A stretch of 41,328 nt of DNA from Verrucomicrobiota bacterium (GCA_016235585.1 JACRJY010000060.1:1-41328); one strand, 5' to 3'; positions 31,714 through 40,287 are shown, counted from the stretch's first letter. The notes: a model not told the origin generated them from the sequence alone. Numbers and translations: made by a program.

Positions 31714-34107
31714 TCACACCAAGCTCACCGGGTCAATGTCCACCGTGAGCGTCACGTCCTCCGGCAGTTTCAACCCGGCGATGAGCGCGGCCAGCCGCAG
31801 GCTCAACGCGCTCATCTGCCGCGTGCGCAGCATGATTTGGTAGCGGAAGTAGGTCTCCGCGCGCAGCAGCGGCGCGGGCGCCGGCCCGGCGATGATTAAA
31901 TCACGAAAAGGAGCGGAGGAGAAAAGGGGCGGAGGGGCGGCAGGCGGCAGCCAGAAGTCGCCTTCCTCACTTCCCCTTTTCTCCTTTTCCCCTTTTCCCG
32001 GCGTTCCCGTCGTGAACTTGTCCAGCTCCACCCGCACGTGCTCGGCGACGAACCGCACCTTGTCCTCATTCCGCCCCTTGAGCGTGAGCAGCGCGGCGCG
32101 GCTGACGGGCGGGTATTTCAATTGTTCACGAAATTCAATCTCCTGTTCGTAAAACCCGGCGAAGTCGTGGCGCCGCGCGTATTGAATGGCCGGATGAAAC
32201 GGCGTGAACGCCTGCACGAACACCTCACCCTCCACGTCGCCGCGTCCCGCGCGTCCGGCGACCTGCGTGAGCAGTTGGAAGGTGCGCTCGCCCGCGCGGA
32301 AGTCCGGCACGTGCAGGCCGAGGTCGGCGTAGATGACGCCCACGAGCGTGACGCGCTCGAAGTGCAGGCCCTTCGCAATCATCTGCGTGCCGACAAGGAT
32401 GTCGATCTTGCCGCGCCCGAAGTCGCCGAGGACTTTGCGGTAATCCTCCTTGCGCTTCATCAGGTCGGAGTCCATGCGCTGCACGCGCGCGTGGGGGAAA
32501 AGCTTCACGAGCGTGTCCTCGACCTTCTCGGTGCCGAGCCCGGCGTAGCGGATGGCGGGGTTGCGGCACTTCGGGTCCGGGCAGACGGCGGGCGCGGCCT
32601 CGCTGTGCGCGCAGACGTGGCAGCGGAGCTGTTGCGCGCGGCGATGGTAGGTGAGCGACAGGCTGCAGTTCGGGCACTGCGCCACGTAGCCGCACTTGGG
32701 GCACTGTAGCGACGTGGAGAAACCGCGGCGGTTGAGGAACAAAATCGTCTGCTCGCCGCGCTCCAGCCGCTGGGTGATGGCCTCCTTCAACTGCGGCGAA
32801 AAAATCGGCGGGCCTTTTTCCTTCCGCGCGGCCTGCCTCATGTCCACGACGCGCACGACGGGCATTTTCTTGTGGTCGGCGCGGTGCGGGAGTTCGAGCA
32901 GGGCGTATTTGCCCTTCTTCACGTTGTAAAAACTTTCCAGCGACGGCGTGGCCGAGCCGAGCACGACGACCGCGCCCTCGCGCTGGCCGCGCACCACCGC
33001 CACGTCGCGCGCGTGATAGCGCGGCGCCTCCTCCTGCTTGTAGGAATGCTCGTGCTCCTCGTCCACGATGACGAGGCCGAGCGGCTCCACCGGCGCGAAG
33101 ATGGCCGAGCGCGCGCCGATGACGATGCGCGCGCGGCCCTGACGAATTTTGTGCCACTCGTCGTGCCGCTCGCCGGCGGAGAGATGGCTGTGCAGCACGG
33201 CGACGAGCGTCTGCTGCGGGCCGCTGCTGAAGCGCGCCTTGAAGCGGTCCACCGTCTGCGGCGTGAGGGCAATCTCCGGCACGAGGACAATCGCGCCCTT
33301 GCCCTGCGCCAGCGTGTGCGCGAGGGCCTGCAAATAGACTTCGGTCTTGCCGCTGCCGGTGACGCCGTGGAGGAGGAAGGTTGAAGAGGGGAAAAGGGGA
33401 GAAGGGGAGGAGGAGAGCGCCGTTGCTGCCGCGCCCTCTTTCTCCTTTTCCCCTCTTCCCCTCTTCCCCTCGGCGCTGTTCATCGCTGCCTTGATTGTCG
33501 CCAGCGCCGTTGCCTGCTCGGCGTTCAGAGTCAAATCTTGCGTTGCGACGATTTGCTCGTGGGCATACGGGTCGCGCTCGGAGATTTGTGGCGCGATGCT
33601 GACGAGGCCCTTGTCCTCCAAACGGCGGACGGTCTCGGCGGTGGTTTCGGCGAGTTCGAGCAGTTCTTGGAGCGCGATTTCGCGGCGTTCCTCCAGAATG
33701 TTCCAGACTTCCTGCTGGCGCTTGGTGAGCTTCGGCAGTTCGCCGGTGAGCGGAATCGCCCGCACGAAGAGCCGTTCGCGCCAGCCTTCCTCCTCGCGGC
33801 GCACGGCTTCGGGCAGCACGCTCTTGAGCGCGATTTCCGGCGGGCAGCAGTAGTAGCTGGCGATCCAGCGCGCGAGCTCCAGCACGCCGGGCGTGACGAG
33901 CGACTGCGCGCCGACAACCTTTTCGATGGCGCGCAAGTTCGTGTGCGGTGAATCGTCGAGCAGCGCGGTGACGCAGCCCATGACGTGCCGGTGGCCGAAC
34001 GGCACCTTCACGCGGCTGCCCACCTCGACGCGCCGCGCCAGTTCGGGCGGCACGAGGTAGTCGAACTCCTTGCGGAGCGCGATTTCAAGGGTGACGCGGG
34101 CGATCAT
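31714..34107 (-). CDS. priA: Primosomal protein N' (PriA helicase) with two in-frame insertions
   Basis: A 797-residue replication-restart helicase. Helicase motifs: Walker A 'GVTGSGKTEVYLQ' (248-260), DEEH box 'VDEEHEHSYKQEE' and 'VLGSATPS'; the zinc-binding subdomain is 'CPKCGYVAQCPNC', 'CHVCAHSE', 'CPDPKC'. The N-terminal DNA-binding part 'VPFGHRHVMGCVTALL' is typical. Residues about 211-242 and 699-735 are low-complexity, Gly/Lys/Glu- or Ser/Pro-rich insertions. They coincide with purine/pyrimidine inverted repeats in the DNA (33382-33477, 31903-32013). The first sits just before Walker A, the second before the conserved 'IIAGPAPAPLL'. ATG 34107 is chosen as family-like; upstream lies TTGACT-N17-AACTCT. 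Confidence 0.93.
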   Translation of the reverse strand: MIARVTLEIALRKEFDYLVPPELARRVEVGSRVKVPFGHRHVMGCVTALLDDSPHTNLRAIEKVVGAQSLVTPGVLELARWIASYYCCPPEIALKSVLPEAVRREEEGWRERLFVRAIPLTGELPKLTKRQQEVWNILEERREIALQELLELAETTAETVRRLEDKGLVSIAPQISERDPYAHEQIVATQDLTLNAEQATALATIKAAMNSAEGKRGRGEKEKEGAAATALSSSPSPLFPSSTFLLHGVTGSGKTEVYLQALAHTLAQGKGAIVLVPEIALTPQTVDRFKARFSSGPQQTLVAVLHSHLSAGERHDEWHKIRQGRARIVIGARSAIFAPVEPLGLVIVDEEHEHSYKQEEAPRYHARDVAVVRGQREGAVVVLGSATPSLESFYNVKKGKYALLELPHRADHKKMPVVRVVDMRQAARKEKGPPIFSPQLKEAITQRLERGEQTILFLNRRGFSTSLQCPKCGYVAQCPNCSLSLTYHRRAQQLRCHVCAHSEAAPAVCPDPKCRNPAIRYAGLGTEKVEDTLVKLFPHARVQRMDSDLMKRKEDYRKVLGDFGRGKIDILVGTQMIAKGLHFERVTLVGVIYADLGLHVPDFRAGERTFQLLTQVAGRAGRGDVEGEVFVQAFTPFHPAIQYARRHDFAGFYEQEIEFREQLKYPPVSRAALLTLKGRNEDKVRFVAEHVRVELDKFTTGTPGKGEKEKRGSEEGDFWLPPAAPPPLFSSAPFRDLIIAGPAPAPLLRAETYFRYQIMLRTRQMSALSLRLAALIAGLKLPEDVTLTVDIDPVSLV
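31903..32013. repeat. Palindromic purine/pyrimidine element inside the priA 3' region
   Basis: On the plus strand GGAGGAGAAAAGGGG on one side faces CCCCTTTTCTCCTTTTCC on the other, with a GC-rich centre. It encodes about 37 residues of low complexity in PriA. It is the same type as the copy at 33382-33477. Confidence 0.6.
33382..33477. repeat. Second palindromic purine/pyrimidine element inside priA
   Basis: GAGGGGAAAAGGGGAGAAGG on one side faces CTCCTTTTCCCCTCTTCCCC on the other. It encodes about 32 residues just before the Walker A motif. Two copies of one element type in a single essential gene is unusual. Confidence 0.6.
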
Positions 34108-34322
34108 TTTTGCGGGTTGAGAGTTGAGAGTTGAGGGATCAGAGTCAAGCGTGGTGGAAACACGCTTGTCAGGCAGTTGTCTGCAAATAATTCTTTCCAG
34201 AAACCCACTGCCTTGCTTTGCTTGCAGCACACGACAGCAGACCAATAAATCTTACGGCGTATGAATTCTAAACGCGGGGTGCATCCAGACAATGAAAACA
34301 GCCCGCCTGCTTTGTTGCTCTT

Positions 34323-34841
34323 ATGATGCAAGTCTATTACCAACGAGTTGATTGGATCAGCGGTCTCGCGTTGTTCGCGGCGTTCTTGCTAACATTCTGG
34401 CCGAGTCGCCGGCGGCTTTCTGTGGCGGCAGTCCTTTGGGTCGTCGGTTCATTCGCGATCCATGGCATCAGGGGCTATGATATGCTGTCTCGCGGAGGGA
34501 TTGCTTATGCAAGCAGTCCGCCTTCTTCGAGTTTCCCGTTGTTCTCTTGGTTCATTCCTTTGTCGTCGTTGGTTATGGTAACGGCGGCATCAGCGCTTTT
34601 GGCCACACAGTTTGAACAGAAGAAGGCGCTCAAACTCGGCCGGATTCTTTTCTTGGTCATTTGGCCCACTTTGACTCTTTTGCTTGCCTTGCCAGAGTGG
34701 TTACAAGCTGGCGAACGCCACCCTTTGGGTATTCGCTGGCCGCTCGGTCTTGGTTGGATAGGCACACCTCTTCTCTGGTTCCGAATCCGCGAGCAATATC
34801 AATCAGTGAACCAGCCTGCCTCCGAAAATTCCGCCGAATAA
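34323..34841 (+). CDS. Hypothetical multi-pass membrane protein
   Basis: A protein of 172 residues with four probable membrane segments ('ISGLALFAAFLLTFWPS', 'LSVAAVLWVVGSFAIHGI', 'PLSSLVMVTAASALLAT', 'ILFLVIWPTLTLLLALPEW') and a short C-terminal tail. No family recognised. AT-richer than its neighbours. The first ATG (34323) or the next (34326) could start it. The 215-bp gap before it, up to the priA start, holds a short tandem GAGAGTTGAGAGTTGAG and nothing else I recognise. Confidence 0.65.
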   Translation: MMQVYYQRVDWISGLALFAAFLLTFWPSRRRLSVAAVLWVVGSFAIHGIRGYDMLSRGGIAYASSPPSSSFPLFSWFIPLSSLVMVTAASALLATQFEQKKALKLGRILFLVIWPTLTLLLALPEWLQAGERHPLGIRWPLGLGWIGTPLLWFRIREQYQSVNQPASENSAE

Positions 34842-34933
34842 GTCTGCGATTGGACATCAACAGGAAGTGAGAGTTTAGGAGCAACACTGCTTTCTCCTTC
34901 GCGCCTTCGTTTCTTTGCTGTTAATTTCCCCGC

Positions 34934-35500
34934 ATGAACCGCCGCTGGATCTGGGTCGTCGCCGTCGTGCTTTTGTTCGACGCGGCGGCGTGGTTTTGGT
35001 GGGAGTTCCAGCGGCGCGACCACCGGCACGATGCCGTGATCATCGAGGCGGGCCGCCGCTACGGGGTTGATCCCGCGCTGGTGAAGGCCGTGGTGTGGCG
35101 CGAAAGCCGGTTCGACGCGGGCGCGGTGGGCCGGGCCGGCGAACTGGGCCTGATGCAAATCCTCGAACCCGCCGCCCGCGAGTGGGCCGGCGCGGAGAAG
35201 ATTCCCGCGTTCCACTTTGGCAGCCTGTCCGACCCGCGCGTGAACACGCTGGCCGGCACGTGGTATCTGCAGCGGCTGCTGCGCCGCTACCAGAAGACGG
35301 ACAACCCGCTGCCCTACGCGCTCGCGGACTACAACGCCGGGCGCGGCAACGTGCTCAAGTGGAACAAGGGCGCGGCGGCGACGAACAGCGCGGCGTTCAT
35401 CGCGCAGATCGGCTTTCCCGGCACGCGCAAATACGTGCAGGCCGTGATGGAGCGCCACGAGCATTACCGGCAGGTGTTCCCGCCGCCGAACACCAAATAA
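34934..35500 (+). CDS. Membrane-anchored lytic transglycosylase (SLT family)
   Basis: A protein of 188 residues. An N-terminal membrane anchor ('WIWVVAVVLLFDAAAWFWW') precedes the SLT domain. The catalytic glutamate is E57 in 'VKAVVWRESRFDAGAVG'; 'GELGLMQILEPAAREW' and 'YALADYNAGRGNVLKW' are the lysozyme-fold segments that bind the glycan. Such enzymes cleave peptidoglycan with formation of 1,6-anhydromuropeptides. Close in size to the MltC/Slt catalytic core alone, with no other domain. A GTTAAT (34920-34925) ends 8 nt before the ATG. Followed by the MITE-like element at 35524. Confidence 0.92.
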   Translation: MNRRWIWVVAVVLLFDAAAWFWWEFQRRDHRHDAVIIEAGRRYGVDPALVKAVVWRESRFDAGAVGRAGELGLMQILEPAAREWAGAEKIPAFHFGSLSDPRVNTLAGTWYLQRLLRRYQKTDNPLPYALADYNAGRGNVLKWNKGAAATNSAAFIAQIGFPGTRKYVQAVMERHEHYRQVFPPPNTK

Positions 35501-35523
35501 ACCGGAACGATGCGGTTGAAATG

Positions 35524-35670
35524 GGGGAGCGCGTGGCGTCTCGCCCGCTGTTTTCGGCGTTCCGCCGAAAACTTTCTTCACCGGGCGAACGCCCCGTTTG
35601 GTGGGCGTTGGTTTCGTCTGGAACCCGTCGGCGGGACGCCGACGGGGCGACCGGGACGGTCGCGCTCCCC
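35524..35670. mobile_element. 147-bp MITE-like element with nested hairpins
   Basis: Terminal inverted repeats GGGGAGCGCG (35524-35533) and CGCGCTCCCC (35661-35670). Inside are three perfect hairpins with 3-nt loops: 35550-35572 (10-bp stem, loop TTC), 35624-35646 (10-bp stem, loop GGA) and 35647-35663 (7-bp stem, loop GGA). No coding capacity and no clear target-site duplication. It lies in the 301-bp gap between two plus-strand genes; a TATCAT at 35786-35791 is the only promoter-like signal in the rest of the gap. Confidence 0.55.
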
Positions 35671-35801
35671 GTTTCAACTGCATGGCGACGGCTTGGTGCG
35701 CTTGGGCTTTCGCCACCTTGAATCACATTCCGCAGCCGGCCGTCTATCTCCCGCGTTCTGCTGGCCAATCAAACTGGAGAACCCGTATCATCCGCACCAA
35801 A

Positions 35802-37424
35802 ATGAAAATCAGAAAGTTTGCCTTCCTCCTCGCGCTCGTCTCCGCGCTCACGCTCACTACGCAGGCCGCCGTGCCGAAACTGGTCGTCACCATCCTCGTG
35901 GACCAGTTGCGCTACGATTACCTGGAGAAATTTCACGACCAGTTCACGACGAATGGTTTCAGGCTTTTCACCGAGCGCGGCGTGTTCATGACCTTCGCAC
36001 GCTACAATTACTACCCGACCATCACGGGGCCGGGGCACGCGAGCTACTTGAGCGGCGCGACGCCCTCGGTGCATGGCATCGTCGGCAACGACTGGTTCGA
36101 CAAGACCACGCGCAAACAGGTCTATTGCTGCGACGATCCCTCCGTCAGCGGCGTCGGCAGCACGTCGGACAAAATGAAGGTCTCGCCGAAGAATTTCACC
36201 GGTTCGAATTTCTCCGACCAGATGCGGCTGCACCATCGCTCGAAGGTCGTTGGCGTCTCGATGAAGGATCGCAGCGCCATCCTGCCCGCCGGCAAAAGGC
36301 CGCTGGGTGCGTATTGGTTCGACTCGAAGAGCGGCACGTTCGTCACCAGCACCTACTACGCGACCGAACTGCCGGCGTGGGTGAACAAATTCAACGACCG
36401 CAAACGCCCGGCGGAATTCGTCGGCCAGACCTGGAACCGCCTGCTCGACGCGAAGTTTTACCAGTGGAGCGACGACGCGCCCGGTGAAGGAACCTTGACC
36501 GGCGAGAAAACCTCGACATTTCCGCACACCATCAAACCCTCGGCATCGGAAGGCTTCGAGACCTTCATGCCGACGCCGTTCGGCAACCAGTTGCTCGCGG
36601 AGTTCGCGCGCGCCGCCGTCGAGGGCGAGCAGCTCGGCACGGGGCCGCAGCCGGACGTGCTGTGCGTGTCGTTCTCCTCGATTGACTACTGCGGGCACAA
36701 GTTCGGCCCCTACTCGCACGAGGTGCAGGACATCACGCTGCGGCTGGACCGGCAGTTGGGCGAGTTCTTCGCCTATCTCGACGGCAAATTTGGCATGAAC
36801 AACGTGATGGTGATGCTCACGGCAGATCACGGCGTCGCACCGACGCCGGAGTTCGCCGCGCGCGAGGGTCTGGACGGCCAGCGGTTGAGCGAATCGCAGT
36901 TCATGGTGGAACTCATGGGCAAGCTCGACGTGAAGTTCGGCGCGGGAAAATACTTTCTCACGTCGAAAATTTACGAGGGCAACCTCTACTTCAACCACGA
37001 CACGCTTCAGGAAAAGAAAATTTCCGTGGCCGAAGTCAGTTCATTCATCCGCGAGTGGGTGCTCTCGACCGGCAAATATCAGGCGTGCTTCACGCGCGAT
37101 CAGTTGCTGGATGGCCGCGCGCCGGGGCTGGTGGGGCAGGCGGTGTTGAACGGCTTCAACGCCGAGCGCTGCGGTGACATGGTGCTGATCCCGAAGCCGT
37201 TCATCATCCCCGGCGGCAGCAAAAGCGGCACCAGCCACGGCTCGCCTTTCAACTACGACACGCACGTTCCCGTGCTGTTCTTCGGTGCGGCGTTCAAGCC
37301 GGGCCGTTACGCGGATGAGTTTTACATCACAGACATCGCGCCGACGCTTTGCGCCGCGCTGCGCATCGCGCCGCCATCGGGCTGCGTGGGGAAGCCGTTT
37401 GTGAAGGCGCTGGCGAATCCGTGA
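35802..37424 (+). CDS. Secreted alkaline-phosphatase-superfamily phosphodiesterase
   Basis: A protein of 540 residues. A Sec signal (1-23; 'FAFLLALVSALTLTTQA') precedes the type I phosphodiesterase/nucleotide pyrophosphatase-like fold: metal aspartate D34 in 'TILVDQLRYDYL', the nucleophile threonine (T73 or T75) in 'YNYYPTITGPGHASYLSG', the metal pair in 'SSIDYCGHKFGPYSHE', 'MLTADHGVAPTPE', and a late 'SGTSHGSPFNYDTHVPVLF' with the remaining histidines. The family releases phosphate or nucleotides from esters outside the cytoplasm; substrate not determinable. ATG 35802 starts the signal peptide. Convergent with acpS. Confidence 0.92.
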   Translation: MKIRKFAFLLALVSALTLTTQAAVPKLVVTILVDQLRYDYLEKFHDQFTTNGFRLFTERGVFMTFARYNYYPTITGPGHASYLSGATPSVHGIVGNDWFDKTTRKQVYCCDDPSVSGVGSTSDKMKVSPKNFTGSNFSDQMRLHHRSKVVGVSMKDRSAILPAGKRPLGAYWFDSKSGTFVTSTYYATELPAWVNKFNDRKRPAEFVGQTWNRLLDAKFYQWSDDAPGEGTLTGEKTSTFPHTIKPSASEGFETFMPTPFGNQLLAEFARAAVEGEQLGTGPQPDVLCVSFSSIDYCGHKFGPYSHEVQDITLRLDRQLGEFFAYLDGKFGMNNVMVMLTADHGVAPTPEFAAREGLDGQRLSESQFMVELMGKLDVKFGAGKYFLTSKIYEGNLYFNHDTLQEKKISVAEVSSFIREWVLSTGKYQACFTRDQLLDGRAPGLVGQAVLNGFNAERCGDMVLIPKPFIIPGGSKSGTSHGSPFNYDTHVPVLFFGAAFKPGRYADEFYITDIAPTLCAALRIAPPSGCVGKPFVKALANP

Positions 37425-37427
37425 ACT

Positions 37428-37446
37428 CGCGGACGAGCCGTCCGCG
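37428..37446. terminator. Hairpin between convergent phosphodiesterase and acpS genes
   Basis: A perfect 8-bp stem CGCGGACG/CGTCCGCG (37428-37435 and 37439-37446) with a 3-nt loop lies between the two convergent stops. No T-tract. Similar in style to the hairpin at 8556. Confidence 0.5.
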
Positions 37447-37452
37447 CTCCAC

Positions 37453-37830
37453 TCACGTCTCCAGCACGGCGACGGCGGCGGCGTAGTTCTGCGTGTGGGT
37501 CAGGCTCAAGAGCAGCCGGCCCGCGCCGCGCTGCGTGAACAATTCCCGCCCCTTGTCGTGCAGCACCACGAACGGCTCGCCGCTCTCGCGCTTGCACACC
37601 TCGATGTCCTGCCAGCCCAGCGTCGCGCCGATGCCCGTGCCGAACGCCTTCGACACCGCCTCCTTCGCCGCGAAACGCGCCGCGAGAAACGGCGCGGGAT
37701 TTTTGTGCGCCAGACAGTAGGCAATCTCGCCGGGCCGCAGAATCCGCTGCACGAACCGCTCGCCAAACTTCTCGTAGGAAGCCGCGATGCGCTCCACTTC
37801 GATGAGGTCAATGCCGGTGCCGAGGATCAT
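37453..37830 (-). CDS. acpS: Holo-[acyl-carrier-protein] synthase
   Basis: A 125-residue enzyme that transfers 4'-phosphopantetheine from CoA to apo-ACP. The magnesium/CoA ligands are visible as D8 in 'GTGIDLIEVERI' and E57 in 'RFAAKEAVSKAFGTG'. The ending 'LLLSLTHTQNYAAAVAV' is the conserved C-terminal strand pair with the family S-x-T/S-H. Last gene of a three-gene minus-strand unit (lipoprotein, pdxJ, acpS); 90 bp from the pdxJ stop, occupied by an inverted repeat. Confidence 0.95.
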   Translation of the reverse strand: MILGTGIDLIEVERIAASYEKFGERFVQRILRPGEIAYCLAHKNPAPFLAARFAAKEAVSKAFGTGIGATLGWQDIEVCKRESGEPFVVLHDKGRELFTQRGAGRLLLSLTHTQNYAAAVAVLET

Positions 37831-37843
37831 GGTGGCAGGTTTT

Positions 37844-37913
37844 CAGGTTGCAAGTTGCAGGTTCTCTGCGGCGGCGGATTGCGTCAACTTGCAACCTGCA
37901 ACCTTGCAACCTG
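37844..37913. repeat. Inverted repeat between pdxJ and acpS
   Basis: CAGGTTGCAAGTTGCAGGTT (37844-37863) faces its near-perfect reverse complement at 37893-37913, with one extra base. The AACCTGCAACTTGCAACC type is partly repeated in tandem in the right arm. Confidence 0.6.
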
Positions 37914-37920
37914 CAACTTT

Positions 37921-38661
37921 TCATCCGCGATAATCCTTCATCAGCGCGAGCATCTCCTTCACCGCCGCCGCAAGGCCCACGCTCACGGCGCGGCTGACGA
38001 GGCTGTGGCCGATGTTCAACTCCACGAGATGCGGCACGAGGTGCAACACGGGGAGATTCTGGCAATTCAAGCCGTGCCCGGCGTTGACGCGCAGGCCCAG
38101 CGAGTGCGCCTGCTTGGCGGCTTTGACAAGGCGCTGAAGCTCGGCGTTGCGCTCGCGCTTGCGACCAAAACTTTCGGCGTAAGCCCCCGTGTGCAGCTCG
38201 ATGAACTGGCTGCCAATGCGCGCCGCCGCCTCGACCTGCCGCTCGTCCGGCGCGATGAACAGGCTTACTTCGATGCCCGCGTCGTTCATTTTTTTGCACG
38301 TCTTGGTGAGCGCCTTTTCGTGGGCGGCGGCGTCGAGTCCGCCCTCGGTCGTCACTTCCAGCCGGCGCTCCGGCACGAGACAGACGATGTCCGGCTTGAG
38401 CTTGAGCGCGATGGCGATGATTTCCGGCGCGTTGGCCATTTCCAAATTCAGCCGCGTCTTGATGCGTTCGCGCAAGGCCCACACGTCGCGATCCTGGATG
38501 TGCCGCCGGTCTTCGCGCAGGTGCGCGGTGATGCCGTGCGCGCCGGCGGCCTCGCACTGAAGCGCCGCCGCGACGGGGTCGGGTTCGCCCGCGCCGCGCC
38601 CGCGATAGCGCGCCTCGCGCAGCGTGGCGACGTGGTCAATGTTGACGCCGAGCTTGAGCAT
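37921..38661 (-). CDS. pdxJ: Pyridoxine 5'-phosphate synthase
   Basis: A 246-residue TIM-barrel enzyme that condenses 3-amino-2-oxopropyl phosphate with deoxyxylulose 5-phosphate to make pyridoxine phosphate. Family marks: 'LGVNIDHVATLREAR' (His10), 'GAHGITAHLREDRRHIQDRD', 'LNLEMANAPEI' (catalytic Glu), 'VSLFIAPDERQVEAAA', 'IELHTGAYAESF' and 'NAGHGLNCQNL' near the end (His). Length and motifs are normal. Starts 3 bp after the stop of the upstream lipoprotein gene, so it is co-transcribed. Often followed directly by acpS in other bacteria, as here. Confidence 0.96.
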   Translation of the reverse strand: MLKLGVNIDHVATLREARYRGRGAGEPDPVAAALQCEAAGAHGITAHLREDRRHIQDRDVWALRERIKTRLNLEMANAPEIIAIALKLKPDIVCLVPERRLEVTTEGGLDAAAHEKALTKTCKKMNDAGIEVSLFIAPDERQVEAAARIGSQFIELHTGAYAESFGRKRERNAELQRLVKAAKQAHSLGLRVNAGHGLNCQNLPVLHLVPHLVELNIGHSLVSRAVSVGLAAAVKEMLALMKDYRG

Positions 38662-38664
38662 GGG

Positions 38665-40287
38665 TCAGGGCTTCGGCGGCGCGGGCGGGGCGGCGGTGTT
38701 GGCGGGCGGAGAAAAATTGAAATGAAAACGCGGGAATTCCGGCGCGGAGAGCCACTTCTCCAGCAGCGTCAGTTCAAAGCCGGTGAGGCCGAGGTGCGAC
38801 TTGCGGATGATCTGCATCTCCGCCGGCGCGGTGAGCAGCGCCTCGGTCACGGTGTTGCCGAGGAGCGGCGCGGCCAGCCGCTGCCAGCGCATCCCGGTGG
38901 TTTCGCTGACGAAATTCTCCGGCGCGAACACGGTCATCCGGTTCAGTTGCGCGAGCAGCCGCCATTGCAGCAGGCGGAACTCCGTGACCTCCCAGTCGTA
39001 GTAGATGAGGTTCGGCCTGTTCAACTGCGCGAGCAGCTCCGCCGGGAACGGGTTGGTCGTCACGATGGACGGGAAGAGGCCCAGCGCCCAGCCGCGGTCG
39101 CCCGGCTCCGGCGCGACCTGCACCGCCGGCACGATGATGGGCAGGCCCTGCCAGACGGCCTGATTGTTGGTCTGATAGACAATTTTCCCCAGTTTGAACG
39201 CCGCCAGATCCTGGTTGAAAAGCTCCGCGAGGCGCGCGGTGAACTTCGGGATTTGGTTCGACGCGTTGTTCGCCGGCCACGCGGCGAAGCTCTGATACGG
39301 CGTCTCCTCCTGCGCCCAGAGGAACAGCTCGTTTGGCACGGGGTCGAGCCGCAGCTTTTTGATTCCTTCGCGCGACGCGAGCCAGTCGGCAATGCCGCGC
39401 CACGCGGTGAAGCTGTTGAGCGGCTCGCGGATGGTGTTCGTCGGCACGTTCCACGGCTGGTATTCGAGCTTCAACGGCTGCGGGTGGAGCAGGCGCACGA
39501 CGGTGCGGAGGTATTCGTCTTTGCCGCTGACGGTGAGCTGCGCCTGCGGCAGATTGGCGAACCAGCCGGCGAACGGCGTGAACGGCGCGAGGCGCGGGAG
39601 ATTCACGTCAGCCTTGAGCCAGTAGTCTTTGGCAGCTTCGATGGGGCGGCCAGTGGTGGAAATTTTCTCAACCAGTTCCGTCCACGCTGACGATTGAGCG
39701 GCAAAACCGAGCACCGCCCACGCCCCAACCTGCGCGAAATTCATCGTGCCCTCCACGCCGGCGCGGCGGCCGCCCCAGCCGGGATTTTTTCCGGCGGTGG
39801 CGGCGAGTTGCCAGACCGGAGCCAGTGTTTGGCGCAGGTTCGTCTGCCAGAGCTTTGCCCGCGTGTCGTCCAGTTGCAGCGCGAGGCTCCACGACGCGAC
39901 GCGTCCGCCCTGGCCGCGCAGTTCAAAGAACATTTCCGTCCGCCCCAAATCCTCCAGCAGCGGGCGGAGCAGCGCGGCGTGGTTGGTGGTGACGGCGTTC
40001 GTGGGCAGGAACAGCAGGCCGGGCAGGCTGCTCGCGAGCTTGTCGAGCGTCTCGTCGCGCAGCGCTTTCGAGTCGGGCAGGGCGAAGACCTGCTGGAGCT
40101 TGGGCGCGGCGTTGCTGGCGGCCAGCGGCTGCCAGCCGACGAAATGCAGCCGCAGCCACGTCTCGGCGGCAGCCGCATCGGCTTTCGGCGGTGACGCCGG
40201 GCGGGCGGGCGTTTCCGCGTCCTGTTTCTTGCAGCCCGGGGCCGCGACGAGCGCGGCGGCGAGCAAGCTGGCGAACAAATTCCTCAT
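38665..40287 (-). CDS. Large putative lipoprotein of unknown function
   Basis: A protein of 540 residues. The N-terminus MRNLFASLLAAALVAAPGCKK has a plausible but non-ideal lipobox (AAPGC); an ATG at 40302 would add five residues. The body has many Trp/Pro/Asn-rich segments ('AAPKLQQVFALPDSKALRDE', 'LPGLLFLPTNAVTTNHAALL', 'QPWNVPTNTIREPL', 'AQEETPYQSFAAWPANN', 'LGLTGFELTLLEKWLSAPEF') that suggest an extended beta-rich substrate- or surface-binding protein. No catalytic motif seen. A Pro/Ala-rich tail ends it. First gene of the lipoprotein-pdxJ-acpS unit, which is odd company for two cofactor genes. No family recognised. Confidence 0.75.
   Translation of the reverse strand: MRNLFASLLAAALVAAPGCKKQDAETPARPASPPKADAAAAETWLRLHFVGWQPLAASNAAPKLQQVFALPDSKALRDETLDKLASSLPGLLFLPTNAVTTNHAALLRPLLEDLGRTEMFFELRGQGGRVASWSLALQLDDTRAKLWQTNLRQTLAPVWQLAATAGKNPGWGGRRAGVEGTMNFAQVGAWAVLGFAAQSSAWTELVEKISTTGRPIEAAKDYWLKADVNLPRLAPFTPFAGWFANLPQAQLTVSGKDEYLRTVVRLLHPQPLKLEYQPWNVPTNTIREPLNSFTAWRGIADWLASREGIKKLRLDPVPNELFLWAQEETPYQSFAAWPANNASNQIPKFTARLAELFNQDLAAFKLGKIVYQTNNQAVWQGLPIIVPAVQVAPEPGDRGWALGLFPSIVTTNPFPAELLAQLNRPNLIYYDWEVTEFRLLQWRLLAQLNRMTVFAPENFVSETTGMRWQRLAAPLLGNTVTEALLTAPAEMQIIRKSHLGLTGFELTLLEKWLSAPEFPRFHFNFSPPANTAAPPAPPKP

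Noticed and set aside
37495..39690. Long plus-strand open frame opposite acpS, pdxJ and the lipoprotein gene
   Set aside because: Antisense shadow across three well-supported genes.
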